This document shows positions 43,227-51,848 of a stretch of 64,000 bases of DNA, piece after piece. The notes below the pieces were generated by a model, which was not told the origin of the DNA, ran no database searches, and saw only the letters and a program-made list of their open reading frames with translations. Every line of letters starts with the position of its first letter. The stretch's first letter is position 1. Made by a program: the position numbers and the translations under genes. Location of the stretch: assembly GCF_947500765.1 (NCBI RefSeq), contig NZ_CANMTH010000013.1, forward strand, positions 31,458 through 95,457, given 5' to 3'. The stretch comes from an uncultured Formosa sp. Lineage in GTDB: Bacteria; Bacteroidota; Bacteroidia; Flavobacteriales; Flavobacteriaceae.

Positions 43227-44534
43227 ATGAAAAAAGGATACCTTTTAGTACTTAGTTTTTTTCTATTCACAATACTACTTCAAGCGCAACAAATTACCCC
43301 AATTGAAAAAGCAGAAGTATTAACTAAAGTGATGGAAGAAAACAGATCTATAAAAATTTCTCAGCAAGAATATAAAGAAGCACAAGCAGATTACAGACAA
43401 ACAAACGCTGTATTTTTACCAAACATTACAGCCTCTCATACTGCAATGGCTACAACAAATCCATTAATGGCTTTTGGCTCTAAATTAAATCAAGAAATTT
43501 TAACGTCTAGTGATTTCGATCCAGAGTCTTTAAATGATCCCTCTCAAATCGAAAATTATGCTACAAAATTTGAAATACTGCAACCTTTAGTAAATATGGA
43601 TGGTGTTTTTCAGCGTAAAGCAGCAAAATTTAAAATGAATGCTATGGCCTTACAAACCGAACGTAAAACAGATTATTTAGTATTCGAGGTCGATAAAGCG
43701 TATATGCAACTACAGTTAGCTTATAAAGCAGTAGATGTTTTAGAAACAGCTTTAAAAGCTGCTTTGGCAAATAAAAAATTAGCAGATAATAGTTTTAAAC
43801 AAGGTTATTTGCAACGTGCAGATGTATTATCTGTAGAAGTACGAGTAACCGAAGTACAGAATCAATTACAATCGGCTAAAAGCAACGTGCAAAATGCATC
43901 TAATTATATTTCCTTTTTAATACACGACAATTCCGATGTTGTGTTTCAACCTACAGATAGTTTAACAGTAAATATAACACCTTTAACAGATGGAAAAATA
44001 TCGGAAAGCAGAGCAGATATTCAAGCCATGCAATTATCTACAGATGCCTACCAAAACATGTATAAAGCAGATAAAATGTCATTCTTACCACGTTTAAATG
44101 CTTTTGGTAGTTATGAATTATATGACGATCAGATTTTTCATGCCGACGCTAGCGGCTATATGTTTGGTGCACAATTAAGTTGGGATGTTTTTCAGGGCTC
44201 TAAACGTTTTGGTAAATCTCAGAAAAGTAAAGCTGAATTTGAGAAATCTAAATTCCAATACGAACAGTATGTTTCTCAAAGTCAGTTAGAATTTAACAAA
44301 GCACAGCGTATGCTTTTAGATGCAGAAAGTAAACTTAAACTCACAAGTTTAGCCTTAGAGCAATCTAAAGAATCTTTAAGAATTAGAACCAACAGATTTA
44401 GTGAAGGTTTGGAAAAAACATCAGATTTATTATTGGCAGACACGCAATACGCAAAGAAGCAATTAGAATACTACCAAACGATTTTCGAATACAATTACGC
44501 ACAAGCATATTTACAATTTTTAACTAAAGACTAA
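43227..44534 (+). CDS. TolC family outer membrane efflux protein
   Basis: 435 residues. The signal peptide is MKKGYLLVLSFFLFTILLQAQ. Two OEP repeats with long helices (coiled-coil rich, for example LVFEVDKAYMQLQLAYKAVD and TSDLLLADTQYAKKQLEYYQ) flank the beta segments (FGSYELYDDQIF). It forms the trimeric outer-membrane channel of a tripartite efflux pump. It is the first of three pump genes with nine bases to the adaptor gene. The 297-base upstream region carries a -7 box, so the pump may be expressed separately from the rhodanese unit. Confidence 0.92.
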   Translation: MKKGYLLVLSFFLFTILLQAQQITPIEKAEVLTKVMEENRSIKISQQEYKEAQADYRQTNAVFLPNITASHTAMATTNPLMAFGSKLNQEILTSSDFDPESLNDPSQIENYATKFEILQPLVNMDGVFQRKAAKFKMNAMALQTERKTDYLVFEVDKAYMQLQLAYKAVDVLETALKAALANKKLADNSFKQGYLQRADVLSVEVRVTEVQNQLQSAKSNVQNASNYISFLIHDNSDVVFQPTDSLTVNITPLTDGKISESRADIQAMQLSTDAYQNMYKADKMSFLPRLNAFGSYELYDDQIFHADASGYMFGAQLSWDVFQGSKRFGKSQKSKAEFEKSKFQYEQYVSQSQLEFNKAQRMLLDAESKLKLTSLALEQSKESLRIRTNRFSEGLEKTSDLLLADTQYAKKQLEYYQTIFEYNYAQAYLQFLTKD

Positions 44535-44543
44535 TTAATCAAG

Positions 44544-45626
44544 ATGAAAACATATACCTATATATTCGCCGCAATTGCATTATCAATATTCACAACAAGT
44601 TGTGGTAGTGATGAGAAAAAAGTAACTGCAGACACAACACCACCAATACCTGTACAAGTAAGTGCAATTCAAGAAAACACTAATAATCCATTTGTAACTG
44701 CTAGCGGGAAAATTCAAGCTAAAAACAGTGCCGATTTAAGCACACGTATTATGGGCTACGTAAATAGTATTCCTGTAAATGTGGGAGATAAAGTACGTAA
44801 GGGACAACTTTTAGTATCTATTAATAATGCCGATTTACAAGCAAAGAGTGCTCAGGTAGATGCTGGTATTACAGAAGCTAGTGTTGCTTTCAATAATGCA
44901 CAAAAAGATTACAACAGATTTCAAAATTTATTTGCAGAAAACAGTGCATCTCAAAAAGAGTTAGACGATATGACTGCGAATTATGAAATGGCTAAAGCCC
45001 GTTTAGAATCGGCTAAACAAATGAAAAACGAAGTGAATTCTCAGTTTGCATACTCTAATATAAAAGCGCCTTTTTCTGGAATAGTAACTAGTAAAACTAT
45101 TGAAGTTGGCGATATGGCAAATCCAGGTATGCCTTTAATTTCGGTAGAAACTCCAGGTCTTTTTGAAGTGATTGCAAGCGTACCAGAGAATGAAATATCT
45201 CAAATTAAAACAAATACAGAAGTACAGGTTAATGTAAAGTCTATTCATAAAATAATTTCAGGACAAGTTACTGAAGTAAGCACGTCTGCAAAAAACACTG
45301 GCGGACAATTTTTAGTAAAAATAGCCTTAGACCAAACAGACGCTCCTATTTTATCAGGTATGTTTACAACGGTTCAGTTTCCTGTTGCTAAAAAAGCAGC
45401 GGCATCTTCAATGATTTTAATTCCAACTTCAGCCTTAGTAACTCGTGGCCAACTTACTGGAATATATACCACAAGCCAAAGCGGAACTGCTGTTTTACGT
45501 TGGTTACGTTTAGGACGAACGTATGGAGAATCTGTAGAAGTATTATCGGGTTTATCTGCGAATGAATCTTACATCGTATCTGCCGATGCTAAATTATATA
45601 ATGGTGCCAAAATTTCAATTCAATAA
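44544..45626 (+). CDS. RND efflux periplasmic adaptor (membrane fusion protein)
   Basis: 360 residues. The lipoprotein-type signal is MKTYTYIFAAIALSIFTTSC (Cys 20). The barrel-sandwich (lipoyl-like) halves are VNVGDKVRKGQLLVSINNADL and FAYSNIKAPFSGIVTSKTIEVGD, around a helical hairpin (about 95-150). A beta-barrel and C-terminal domain follow. It bridges the RND pump and TolC in the periplasm. The gap to the pump gene (109 bases) contains a hairpin-rich element. Confidence 0.92.
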   Translation: MKTYTYIFAAIALSIFTTSCGSDEKKVTADTTPPIPVQVSAIQENTNNPFVTASGKIQAKNSADLSTRIMGYVNSIPVNVGDKVRKGQLLVSINNADLQAKSAQVDAGITEASVAFNNAQKDYNRFQNLFAENSASQKELDDMTANYEMAKARLESAKQMKNEVNSQFAYSNIKAPFSGIVTSKTIEVGDMANPGMPLISVETPGLFEVIASVPENEISQIKTNTEVQVNVKSIHKIISGQVTEVSTSAKNTGGQFLVKIALDQTDAPILSGMFTTVQFPVAKKAAASSMILIPTSALVTRGQLTGIYTTSQSGTAVLRWLRLGRTYGESVEVLSGLSANESYIVSADAKLYNGAKISIQ

Positions 45627-45639
45627 CGAACATACCGCG

Positions 45640-45715
45640 TTAAGGATAGCAGCGACATCCTTTTTATTGTGCCTTAAAAGCACCGTAAAAAGATATAGCG
45701 AATAGCCTGTTTAAA
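45640..45715 (+). ncRNA. Hairpin-rich intercistronic element, possible Flavo-1-like RNA
   Basis: AAGGAT (45642) pairs with ATCCTT (45657), followed by TTTTATT. CTTTTTA (45660-45666) can instead pair with TAAAAAG (45686-45692) around GTGC-N7-GCAC. The sequence continues ATATAGCGAATAGCC. The two stems compete for the same bases. The pattern GGATAGCAGCGACATCC with a later ATAGCG...AGCC resembles an abundant flavobacterial repeat; I connect it with the Flavo-1 motif from memory only. Confidence 0.4.
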
Positions 45716-45735
45716 CGCCCAAAAAAAGATAAATT

Positions 45736-48700
45736 ATGAAAGAAGGTTTAGCAGGAAAAATAGCCAAAGTCTTTATAGGCTCTAAGCTAACTGTACTTTT
45801 AATGATCGTATTTATGGTTGTTGGAGTGTATAGTTCATTTTTAATTCCTAGAGAGGAAGAACCGCAAATTGATGTGCCAATGGCCGATATTTTTGTGGGA
45901 TATCCTGGCGCAAGTCCTACCGAAGTTGAGTCCAGAGTCATTAAACCTTTAGAGAAATTAATTTCGAATATTAAAGGTGTAGAGTATGTGTATTCTACTT
46001 CTATGAAGGAACAAGGCATGGTGATTGTTCAGTTTTATGTGGGGGAAGATATCGAACGTTCGTTTGTGAAATTATACAACGAAATTAATAAACATATGGA
46101 CGAAATGCCGGAAGGTGTCACGTTCCCGTTAGTAAAAACACGAGCGATTGATGATGTGCCCATGTTAGGATTAACATTGTGGAGTGAAAACTACGATGAT
46201 TACCAATTGAAGCAAATGGCGCAAGAATTAACTGATGAAATTGAAAAAGTAAATGATGTTGCTGTAACACATAAAATTGGAGGAAGAAACCGCCAAATGC
46301 GCGTAGTTTTAGACAAAGACAAACTGGCTGCTAGTGGTTTAGATTTCTTAACCGTTTCTGAAATGATTAAGGCGAATAATAAACAATTAAGCGCTGGTAG
46401 TTTTGATAAAAGTGACACCGAATTTATTGTAAACACGGGGAAATTCTTAGAATCTGTTGAAGATGTAGAGAATTTAGTCGTTGGCGTACAGCAAAATCAG
46501 CCTATTTATTTAAAACAAGTGGCCACAATTATAGATGGGCCTGAAGTACCACAAAACTACGTGAGTTTAGGTTTTGGACAAGCGAGTGAAAAAGGGACAA
46601 CTTACAACTCTGAATATCCTGCAGTAACCATTTCTATAGCAAAACGAAAAGGTGCAGATGCCATGAAGATTGCAGATGTTATTTTAGAAAAAGTAGAACA
46701 CTTACGTAAACATTTAATTCCAGATGATGTACATGTAGAAATTACAAGAAACTACGGAGAAACAGCTTCTAAAAAAGTATCGGAATTATTATTACACCTT
46801 ATTGGTTCTATTATTGCGGTAACATTTGTCGTCATGTTAGCTATGGGCTGGCGTGGTGGTTTGGTGGTATTTTTATCTGTGCCAATTACATTTGCTTTAA
46901 CCTTGTTAAGTTATTATATGTTGGATTACACGCTTAACAGAATTACCTTATTTGCATTGGTATTTGTAACTGGTATTGTGGTGGATGATTCTATTATTAT
47001 TGCCGAAAACATGCACAGGCATTTTAAAATGAAGCGTTTGCCGTTTAAACAAGCTGCTTTATATGCTATTAACGAAGTAGGAAATCCTACTATTCTTGCA
47101 ACATTTACCGTAATAGCATCTGTATTACCAATGGCATTTGTATCTGGATTAATGGGACCTTATATGTCGCCAATGCCAATTGGAGCATCAATAGCTATGA
47201 TTTTATCTTTATTTGTAGCCTTAACTATTACACCGTATTTGGGATATATTTTTCTACGCGAAAAAGATAAAAAAGGTCAACCTGAAAAAGTAGAGAAACC
47301 AATGGAAGAGACACTTATTTACAAATTGTACAATAAGTTTGAACGCCCATTATTAGAAAACAAAAAGAAACGTTGGTTGTTTTTAGGGCTTACATTTTTA
47401 ATATTAATGGCATCTATGGTATTGTTTTTTACAAAATCTGTAGCTGTAAAAATGTTGCCTTTCGATAATAAAAATGAATTCCAAATAGTTATCGATATGC
47501 CAGAAGGGACAACGCTGGAACGTACGGCGGCGGTTACTCAAGACATTGCACAGTATTTATCTACCAGACCAGAAGTGGTAAACTACCAAAGCTATGTTGG
47601 TACCTCTGCCCCTATTACATTTAATGGTTTAGTACGTCATTACGATTTACGTGGTGGAAGCAATATGGCAGACATTCAAGTGAATTTAGTAGACAAAGAA
47701 GAACGTACTGCACAAAGTCATGATATTGCTAGACTATTACGCCCAGAAATTCAAAACATAGGAAAAAAATATAATGCCAATGTAAAAATTGTTGAAGTAC
47801 CGCCAGGACCTCCAGTAATGTCTACAATTGTTGCAGAAATTTATGGTCCAGATTACAATGAGCAAATTAACGTTGCCAACCAAATACAAAACATTCTTAA
47901 AAACACAGATGATGTTGTAGATGTAGATTGGATGGTTGAAGCCAACCAAGTGGAATACGAATTTAATGTAAATAAAGAAAAAGCGATGTTGTACGGTGTT
48001 GCACCGCAGCAAATTGTGTACACTCTAAATATGGCATTATCTAACAGAGCAATTACCACGCTTTACGATGAAAATGCATCTAAACAAGTAGGAATTGTTT
48101 TAGCCTTAGATGAAAAAGAGAAATCGACGTTGAGTGACATTTCTCAATTAAAAGTAAAATCAAATCAAGGCCAAATGATTACCATAGGTGATTTGGTAGA
48201 CATTACAGCATCTACTAAAGCAAAAAGCATTTACCGCAAAAACCAAAAACGCGTGGTTTATGTTATGGGAGATATGGCCGGAAATTTAGAAAGTCCAGTC
48301 TATGCTATTTTAGGTATGGAAAACAAGTTAAAAGACGTCATACTTCCTGATGGTTACACCTTGGACGAAATGTACTTAGGTCAGCCAGAATTTGAAGATA
48401 ACTACACTGTGAAATGGGATGGCGAATGGCAAATTACTTTGGAAGTATTTAGAGATTTAGGGATTGCCTTTTTAGGAGCTATTATTATTATTTACTTATT
48501 AATAGTAGGTTGGTTTCAAAACTTTAAAGCACCAGTCGTGATGATGGTTGCCATACCATTGTCATTAATAGGAATTATACTTGGTCACTGGATTATGGGC
48601 GCATTCTTTACTGCAACTTCTTTTATCGGAATGATAGCTTTAGCAGGAATCATGGTCCGGAACTCGGTGTTACTTATAGACTTTATAAATTTAAGATTAG

Positions 48701-48930
48701 ACGAAGGTGTACCTTTAAAACAAGCCGCTATTGAAGCTGGAGCTGTAAGAACCACGCCTATTTTATTAACAGCAGGAACCGTTGTTATTGGAGCCTTTGT
48801 AATATTATTCGATCCAATTTTTCAAGGTTTAGCCATTTCGTTAATGGGCGGAACTATAGTATCTACTGTGTTAACATTATTAGTTGTGCCTTTAGTGTAT
48901 TATATGATTGAAAAAAAGAATTATAAATAA
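45736..48930 (+). CDS. RND family efflux permease (AcrB/HAE-type)
   Basis: 1064 residues, full length, with 12 membrane helices in two repeats and two large periplasmic loops. Helix 4 has the proton-relay pair D417-D418 in VTGIVVDDSIIIAEN. FIGMIALAGIMVRNSVLLIDFINLR is in the second half. The charged pattern in helix 4 (DD, no extra metal-binding Glu) suits a drug/organic-solute exporter more than a CzcA metal pump, though this is not certain. It pumps substrates from periplasm or membrane to TolC using proton motive force. It is the last large gene of the tripartite system, with two small genes after it. Confidence 0.93.
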   Translation: MKEGLAGKIAKVFIGSKLTVLLMIVFMVVGVYSSFLIPREEEPQIDVPMADIFVGYPGASPTEVESRVIKPLEKLISNIKGVEYVYSTSMKEQGMVIVQFYVGEDIERSFVKLYNEINKHMDEMPEGVTFPLVKTRAIDDVPMLGLTLWSENYDDYQLKQMAQELTDEIEKVNDVAVTHKIGGRNRQMRVVLDKDKLAASGLDFLTVSEMIKANNKQLSAGSFDKSDTEFIVNTGKFLESVEDVENLVVGVQQNQPIYLKQVATIIDGPEVPQNYVSLGFGQASEKGTTYNSEYPAVTISIAKRKGADAMKIADVILEKVEHLRKHLIPDDVHVEITRNYGETASKKVSELLLHLIGSIIAVTFVVMLAMGWRGGLVVFLSVPITFALTLLSYYMLDYTLNRITLFALVFVTGIVVDDSIIIAENMHRHFKMKRLPFKQAALYAINEVGNPTILATFTVIASVLPMAFVSGLMGPYMSPMPIGASIAMILSLFVALTITPYLGYIFLREKDKKGQPEKVEKPMEETLIYKLYNKFERPLLENKKKRWLFLGLTFLILMASMVLFFTKSVAVKMLPFDNKNEFQIVIDMPEGTTLERTAAVTQDIAQYLSTRPEVVNYQSYVGTSAPITFNGLVRHYDLRGGSNMADIQVNLVDKEERTAQSHDIARLLRPEIQNIGKKYNANVKIVEVPPGPPVMSTIVAEIYGPDYNEQINVANQIQNILKNTDDVVDVDWMVEANQVEYEFNVNKEKAMLYGVAPQQIVYTLNMALSNRAITTLYDENASKQVGIVLALDEKEKSTLSDISQLKVKSNQGQMITIGDLVDITASTKAKSIYRKNQKRVVYVMGDMAGNLESPVYAILGMENKLKDVILPDGYTLDEMYLGQPEFEDNYTVKWDGEWQITLEVFRDLGIAFLGAIIIIYLLIVGWFQNFKAPVVMMVAIPLSLIGIILGHWIMGAFFTATSFIGMIALAGIMVRNSVLLIDFINLRLDEGVPLKQAAIEAGAVRTTPILLTAGTVVIGAFVILFDPIFQGLAISLMGGTIVSTVLTLLVVPLVYYMIEKKNYK

Positions 48931-49002
48931 ACCATTTTTCCCGCAGATAATGTAGATTTTCACAGTAAGAACAAAATCTGCGGGAAACAAAAATACAAGC
49001 AC

Positions 49003-49308
49003 ATGAAATTAGTTATAGTAACAGCTGTAGGAGTTTTTCAAAAAGATATTTTGGGACTCTTTAAAAAAGCAAATATTGAGAACTTAAGCAGTTCTGATAT
49101 TGAAGGATTTAAAAACAAGTCTTCTGTATTAATGGAATCTCAATGGTTTTCAGGAGAACATTTAAGTAATGAATCGCTTTTATTTTTCTCGTTCACTGAA
49201 GATCAAAATATAGATTTACTATTCGACTTAATAAAAGCATATAATTCAAAATTAAAAACAAACAGCCCAATAAGAGCCATTGTAGTTCCTGTAGAAAGAT
49301 ATATATAA
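49003..49308 (+). CDS. Small PII-like/ferredoxin-fold protein linked to the RND pump
   Basis: 101 residues, beginning MKLVIVTAVGVFQKDILGLF and ending SPIRAIVVPVERYI. The beta-alpha-beta layout, with a strand-rich ILGLFKKANIENLSSSDIEG region and a C-terminal IVVPVER strand, resembles PII-like (ferredoxin-fold) regulators. Small PII-like proteins (for example the DUF3240 type) are known beside metal RND pumps. The family is not recognised with confidence. It begins 72 bases after the pump gene and is followed by the YgaP-like gene after 18 bases. A regulatory role on the pump is inference. Confidence 0.7.
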   Translation: MKLVIVTAVGVFQKDILGLFKKANIENLSSSDIEGFKNKSSVLMESQWFSGEHLSNESLLFFSFTEDQNIDLLFDLIKAYNSKLKTNSPIRAIVVPVERYI

Positions 49309-49326
49309 ACAAAAAAAACGAGTAAC

Positions 49327-49509
49327 ATGTTAAACACATATTTCAGAACTATTGTAGGTTCTATGATTTTATTAAGCGTTATACTTACGGTTTACGTGAA
49401 CGAAAACTGGTTGTGGTTTACCGTATTTATTGGTGTAAACTTAATACAGTCTGCCTTTACAAAATGGTGTTTATTAGAAACTATTTTAAAAAAACTAGGC
49501 ATAAAATAA
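49327..49509 (+). CDS. YgaP-like small inner membrane protein (DUF2892)
   Basis: 60 residues. It has two membrane segments (FRTIVGSMILLSVILTVYV and WLWFTVFIGVNLIQSAFTKW) and the DUF2892 ending CLLETILKKLGIK, where the usual CPxE is CLLE. Proteins of this type are often fused or adjacent to rhodanese domains (YgaP) and linked to sulfide/persulfide handling. The rhodanese and methyltransferase genes are 7 kb upstream in the same gene cluster, which supports a shared sulfur theme. Confidence 0.85.
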   Translation: MLNTYFRTIVGSMILLSVILTVYVNENWLWFTVFIGVNLIQSAFTKWCLLETILKKLGIK

Positions 49510-49527
49510 GGATCTTTTTTTTATAAT

Positions 49528-49621
49528 GAACATAACTTAAAACGCTATAATCAATTTTAATCGGTAGTTTTTTTCAGGTATTAAATCGAGATAAAAAATT
49601 TGGTATTTTTAAGTTATGTTC
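49528..49621. repeat. Perfect 15-base inverted repeat with 64-base spacer
   Basis: GAACATAACTTAAAA (49528-49542) and TTTTAAGTTATGTTC (49607-49621) are exact inverted copies. The loop contains TTTTTTCAGGTATTAAA, a near copy of which recurs at 49637-49652. It lies 18 bases after the YgaP-like stop codon. It could be a terminator, an RNA element or a short non-autonomous repeat; no transposase is near. Confidence 0.55.
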
Positions 49622-49802
49622 TATATAATTTTAAATGTTTTTTCAGGATTAAAACCCTACAGTTCTTTCAAATATCAGATGTATTTTTGTTAAATTTACG
49701 TGTTATCTAAGCTGAAATGTCTCTCTATTAAAAATTGTGTTTTTTAAGAATAGACTTCTGCTTATAAATCACTGAATAGTTAGTAGATTCAAAACTATAA
49801 AC

Positions 49803-50963
49803 ATGAATACACAAACAGAATTATTAGAGTACCCTTTTGAATCATTATCATATAATTTACTTCCTGGTGTTACCGATTATGAATGTATTAAACATCATTT
49901 AAAATTAAAAAACACATCTCAATTTCGAACAGAAGTTGGTACCATTAACGATCACGTACATATAAAAGACATTCGTGTAGAGGAAAATCGATTTTTTAAA
50001 TACCAAATTATAAAGCCTAAAGGCAAAACGAGTTCAAAAAAAGTAATTTTTCTTTTTCATGGTTTTAACGAACGCGATTGGACCAAATATTTACCTTGGG
50101 CAGAGGCTATTTGCAAAGGCACTGGTAATCCCGTTGTTTTATTTCCATTAGCATTCCATATGCAACGCGCTCCAAAATATTGGAGTAGTAAAAGAGATAT
50201 GTATAAGCTAAGTGAGGAACGCAAAAAGAAATATCCAAACATTATAAATTCCACGTTATCTAATGTTGCTATAAGTATGCGATTACATGCTATGCCACAA
50301 CGTTTTATTTACTCTGGGTTACAAACATACCATGACATTATTCAGCTTATAGAAGAGTTTAAATCAGGAAAAAACCCAGATATAAGTAAAGATTTTCAGT
50401 TCGATATTTTCGCCTATTCTATAGGAGGTTTTCTTTCTCAAATTCTTAAATTAACGAATTACAATACTTATTTTTCAAATACTAAATTGTGTTTATTTTG
50501 TAGCGGCACCACGTTTAACCGATTCTCTTCTGTGTCTAAATTTATTTTAGATAGCGAAGCCAATGTTGCTTTGTATTCCTTTTTAATTGAACATTTCGAT
50601 AAATTTCTAAAAAAGGACAACCTTCTTAAACATTACATTTTAGAAGATCATTTAGAGGGTGAAGTTTTACACTGCATGCTCGATTATCAAAAAAAGAGAG
50701 ACTTTAGAGAAGCTTTATTAAAAAAACATGAAGATCAGATTTATGCCATAACCTTAAAAAAAGATGCTGTAATTCCGTCTTTTGAAATTATAAACACCTT
50801 AAAAGGTGCGTACCGAGATATAAACATTAAAGTAGACGAGTTAGATTTTGATAGAGATTACACACACGAAAATCCATTCCCTAGTAATTTAACAAGCAAC
50901 GCACAAGTTGCCAAAGACTTTGATTTGGTTTTTAATAAAGTTTGCGATTTTTTCAACGCCTAA
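49803..50963 (+). CDS. Alpha/beta hydrolase-fold protein (DUF6051-like)
   Basis: 386 residues, no signal peptide. Hydrolase features are KKVIFLFHGFNERDWTKYLP (oxyanion region) and FDIFAYSIGGFLSQI (nucleophile elbow YSIGG). Acid and His are likely in the last third (ITLKKDAVIPSFE, DFDRDYTHENPF). It resembles the bacterial family DUF6051 as I recall; no substrate is known. The first ~80 residues are a poorly conserved N-terminal region. It stands alone, 66 bases before a GNAT gene in the same direction. Lipase, esterase or acyltransferase activity is possible. Confidence 0.75.
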   Translation: MNTQTELLEYPFESLSYNLLPGVTDYECIKHHLKLKNTSQFRTEVGTINDHVHIKDIRVEENRFFKYQIIKPKGKTSSKKVIFLFHGFNERDWTKYLPWAEAICKGTGNPVVLFPLAFHMQRAPKYWSSKRDMYKLSEERKKKYPNIINSTLSNVAISMRLHAMPQRFIYSGLQTYHDIIQLIEEFKSGKNPDISKDFQFDIFAYSIGGFLSQILKLTNYNTYFSNTKLCLFCSGTTFNRFSSVSKFILDSEANVALYSFLIEHFDKFLKKDNLLKHYILEDHLEGEVLHCMLDYQKKRDFREALLKKHEDQIYAITLKKDAVIPSFEIINTLKGAYRDINIKVDELDFDRDYTHENPFPSNLTSNAQVAKDFDLVFNKVCDFFNA

Positions 50964-51029
50964 CGTTCATTTTGTTTATTATATTTAGGCTGAATTTCTT
51001 ATCAAAATGATCTAAAGGATAACAAAAAC

Positions 51030-51479
51030 ATGGAGCTAATCAGAACAAATTCAAATCATACAGACTTTATAACACTTGTAAAATTATTAGATTCAGATTT
51101 GGCTTTAAGAGATGGAGAAGACCATGCTTTTTATGCACAATTTAATAAAATAGATATGCTTAAACATGTTGTCGTAGCCTATAAAGATAATATTCCCGTA
51201 GCTTGCGGCGCCATAAAATCTTTTAACACCACCACTGTTGAAGTGAAACGTATGTACACAACCGTGAGTAGCCGCGGTCAAGGTCTAGCATTTGTAGTAC
51301 TAACCGAATTAGAACAATGGGCGACAGAACTAAATTACACCTACTGTGTTCTAGAAACTGGAATTAAACAACCAGAAGCTATAGCTTTATACTACAAAAA
51401 GGGATATAATTTAATTGCTAATTACGGACAATATCAAGGTATTGAAAATAGTAAATGTTTCAAAAAACATCTTATTTAA
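51030..51479 (+). CDS. GNAT family N-acetyltransferase
   Basis: 149 residues, a single GNAT domain. The core strand is VEVKRMYTTVSSRGQGLAFVVL, with a modified acetyl-CoA loop (R-G-Q-G-L-A). The end strand region is YYKKGYNLIANYGQY. It transfers acetyl from acetyl-CoA to an amine; the substrate is unknown. It lies 66 bases after the hydrolase gene and is probably cotranscribed. Downstream DNA contains a possible gene remnant. Confidence 0.88.
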   Translation: MELIRTNSNHTDFITLVKLLDSDLALRDGEDHAFYAQFNKIDMLKHVVVAYKDNIPVACGAIKSFNTTTVEVKRMYTTVSSRGQGLAFVVLTELEQWATELNYTYCVLETGIKQPEAIALYYKKGYNLIANYGQYQGIENSKCFKKHLI

Positions 51480-51528
51480 ATATAATAATCCATTTTTATT
51501 TCACTTCACTATTAGTATTAAAATTGAA

Positions 51529-51691
51529 ATGCTTGATCATATAAATTTAGATTTACAAAAAGAAGCCATAGATTAATTTCAATGCAGAAAACAAAAAAGA
51601 TTACATTAAAAATTATAAAACCTTCGAAACCTATTTCGCACAAAATCAAGTTAACAACTTAATAATCAGCAAAAAAAATATATTCATCTAA
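51529..51691 (+). pseudogene. Possible remnant of a small gene with frame change
   Basis: ATG 51529 opens MLDHINLDLQKEAID and stops at 51574-51576. The next frame, from 51572, reads INFNAENKKDYIKNYKTFET, then YFAQNQVNNLIISKKNIFI, to a stop at 51691. The two pieces read as one plausible helical protein if one base is changed. Family unknown. In 370 bases of otherwise featureless AT-rich DNA this is the only coding-like stretch. Confidence 0.35.
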
Positions 51692-51791
51692 ACAAAATAC
51701 ATTTAATAAAATTAAGGTGTTGACTATAAATCGAAAAAATTAAAAACCGACTCTAATTAGTCCGTTTTAGTTTAAGAATAAGTAATTGCAT

Positions 51792-51825
51792 AAAAAAGCC
51801 TCAAATATAAATTTGAGGCTTTTTT
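51792..51825 (-). terminator. Terminator of the mannitol operon (bidirectional)
   Basis: AAAAAAGCCTCAAAT and ATTTGAGGCTTTTTT are perfect 15-base arms with loop ATAA, 23 bases past the fructokinase stop codon. Confidence 0.88.
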
Positions 51826-51848
51826 GATATATATATGAATAATTAGAA

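Noticed and set aside
47737..48059. Antisense frames inside the RND pump gene
   Set aside because: They are shadows of the strong coding frame.
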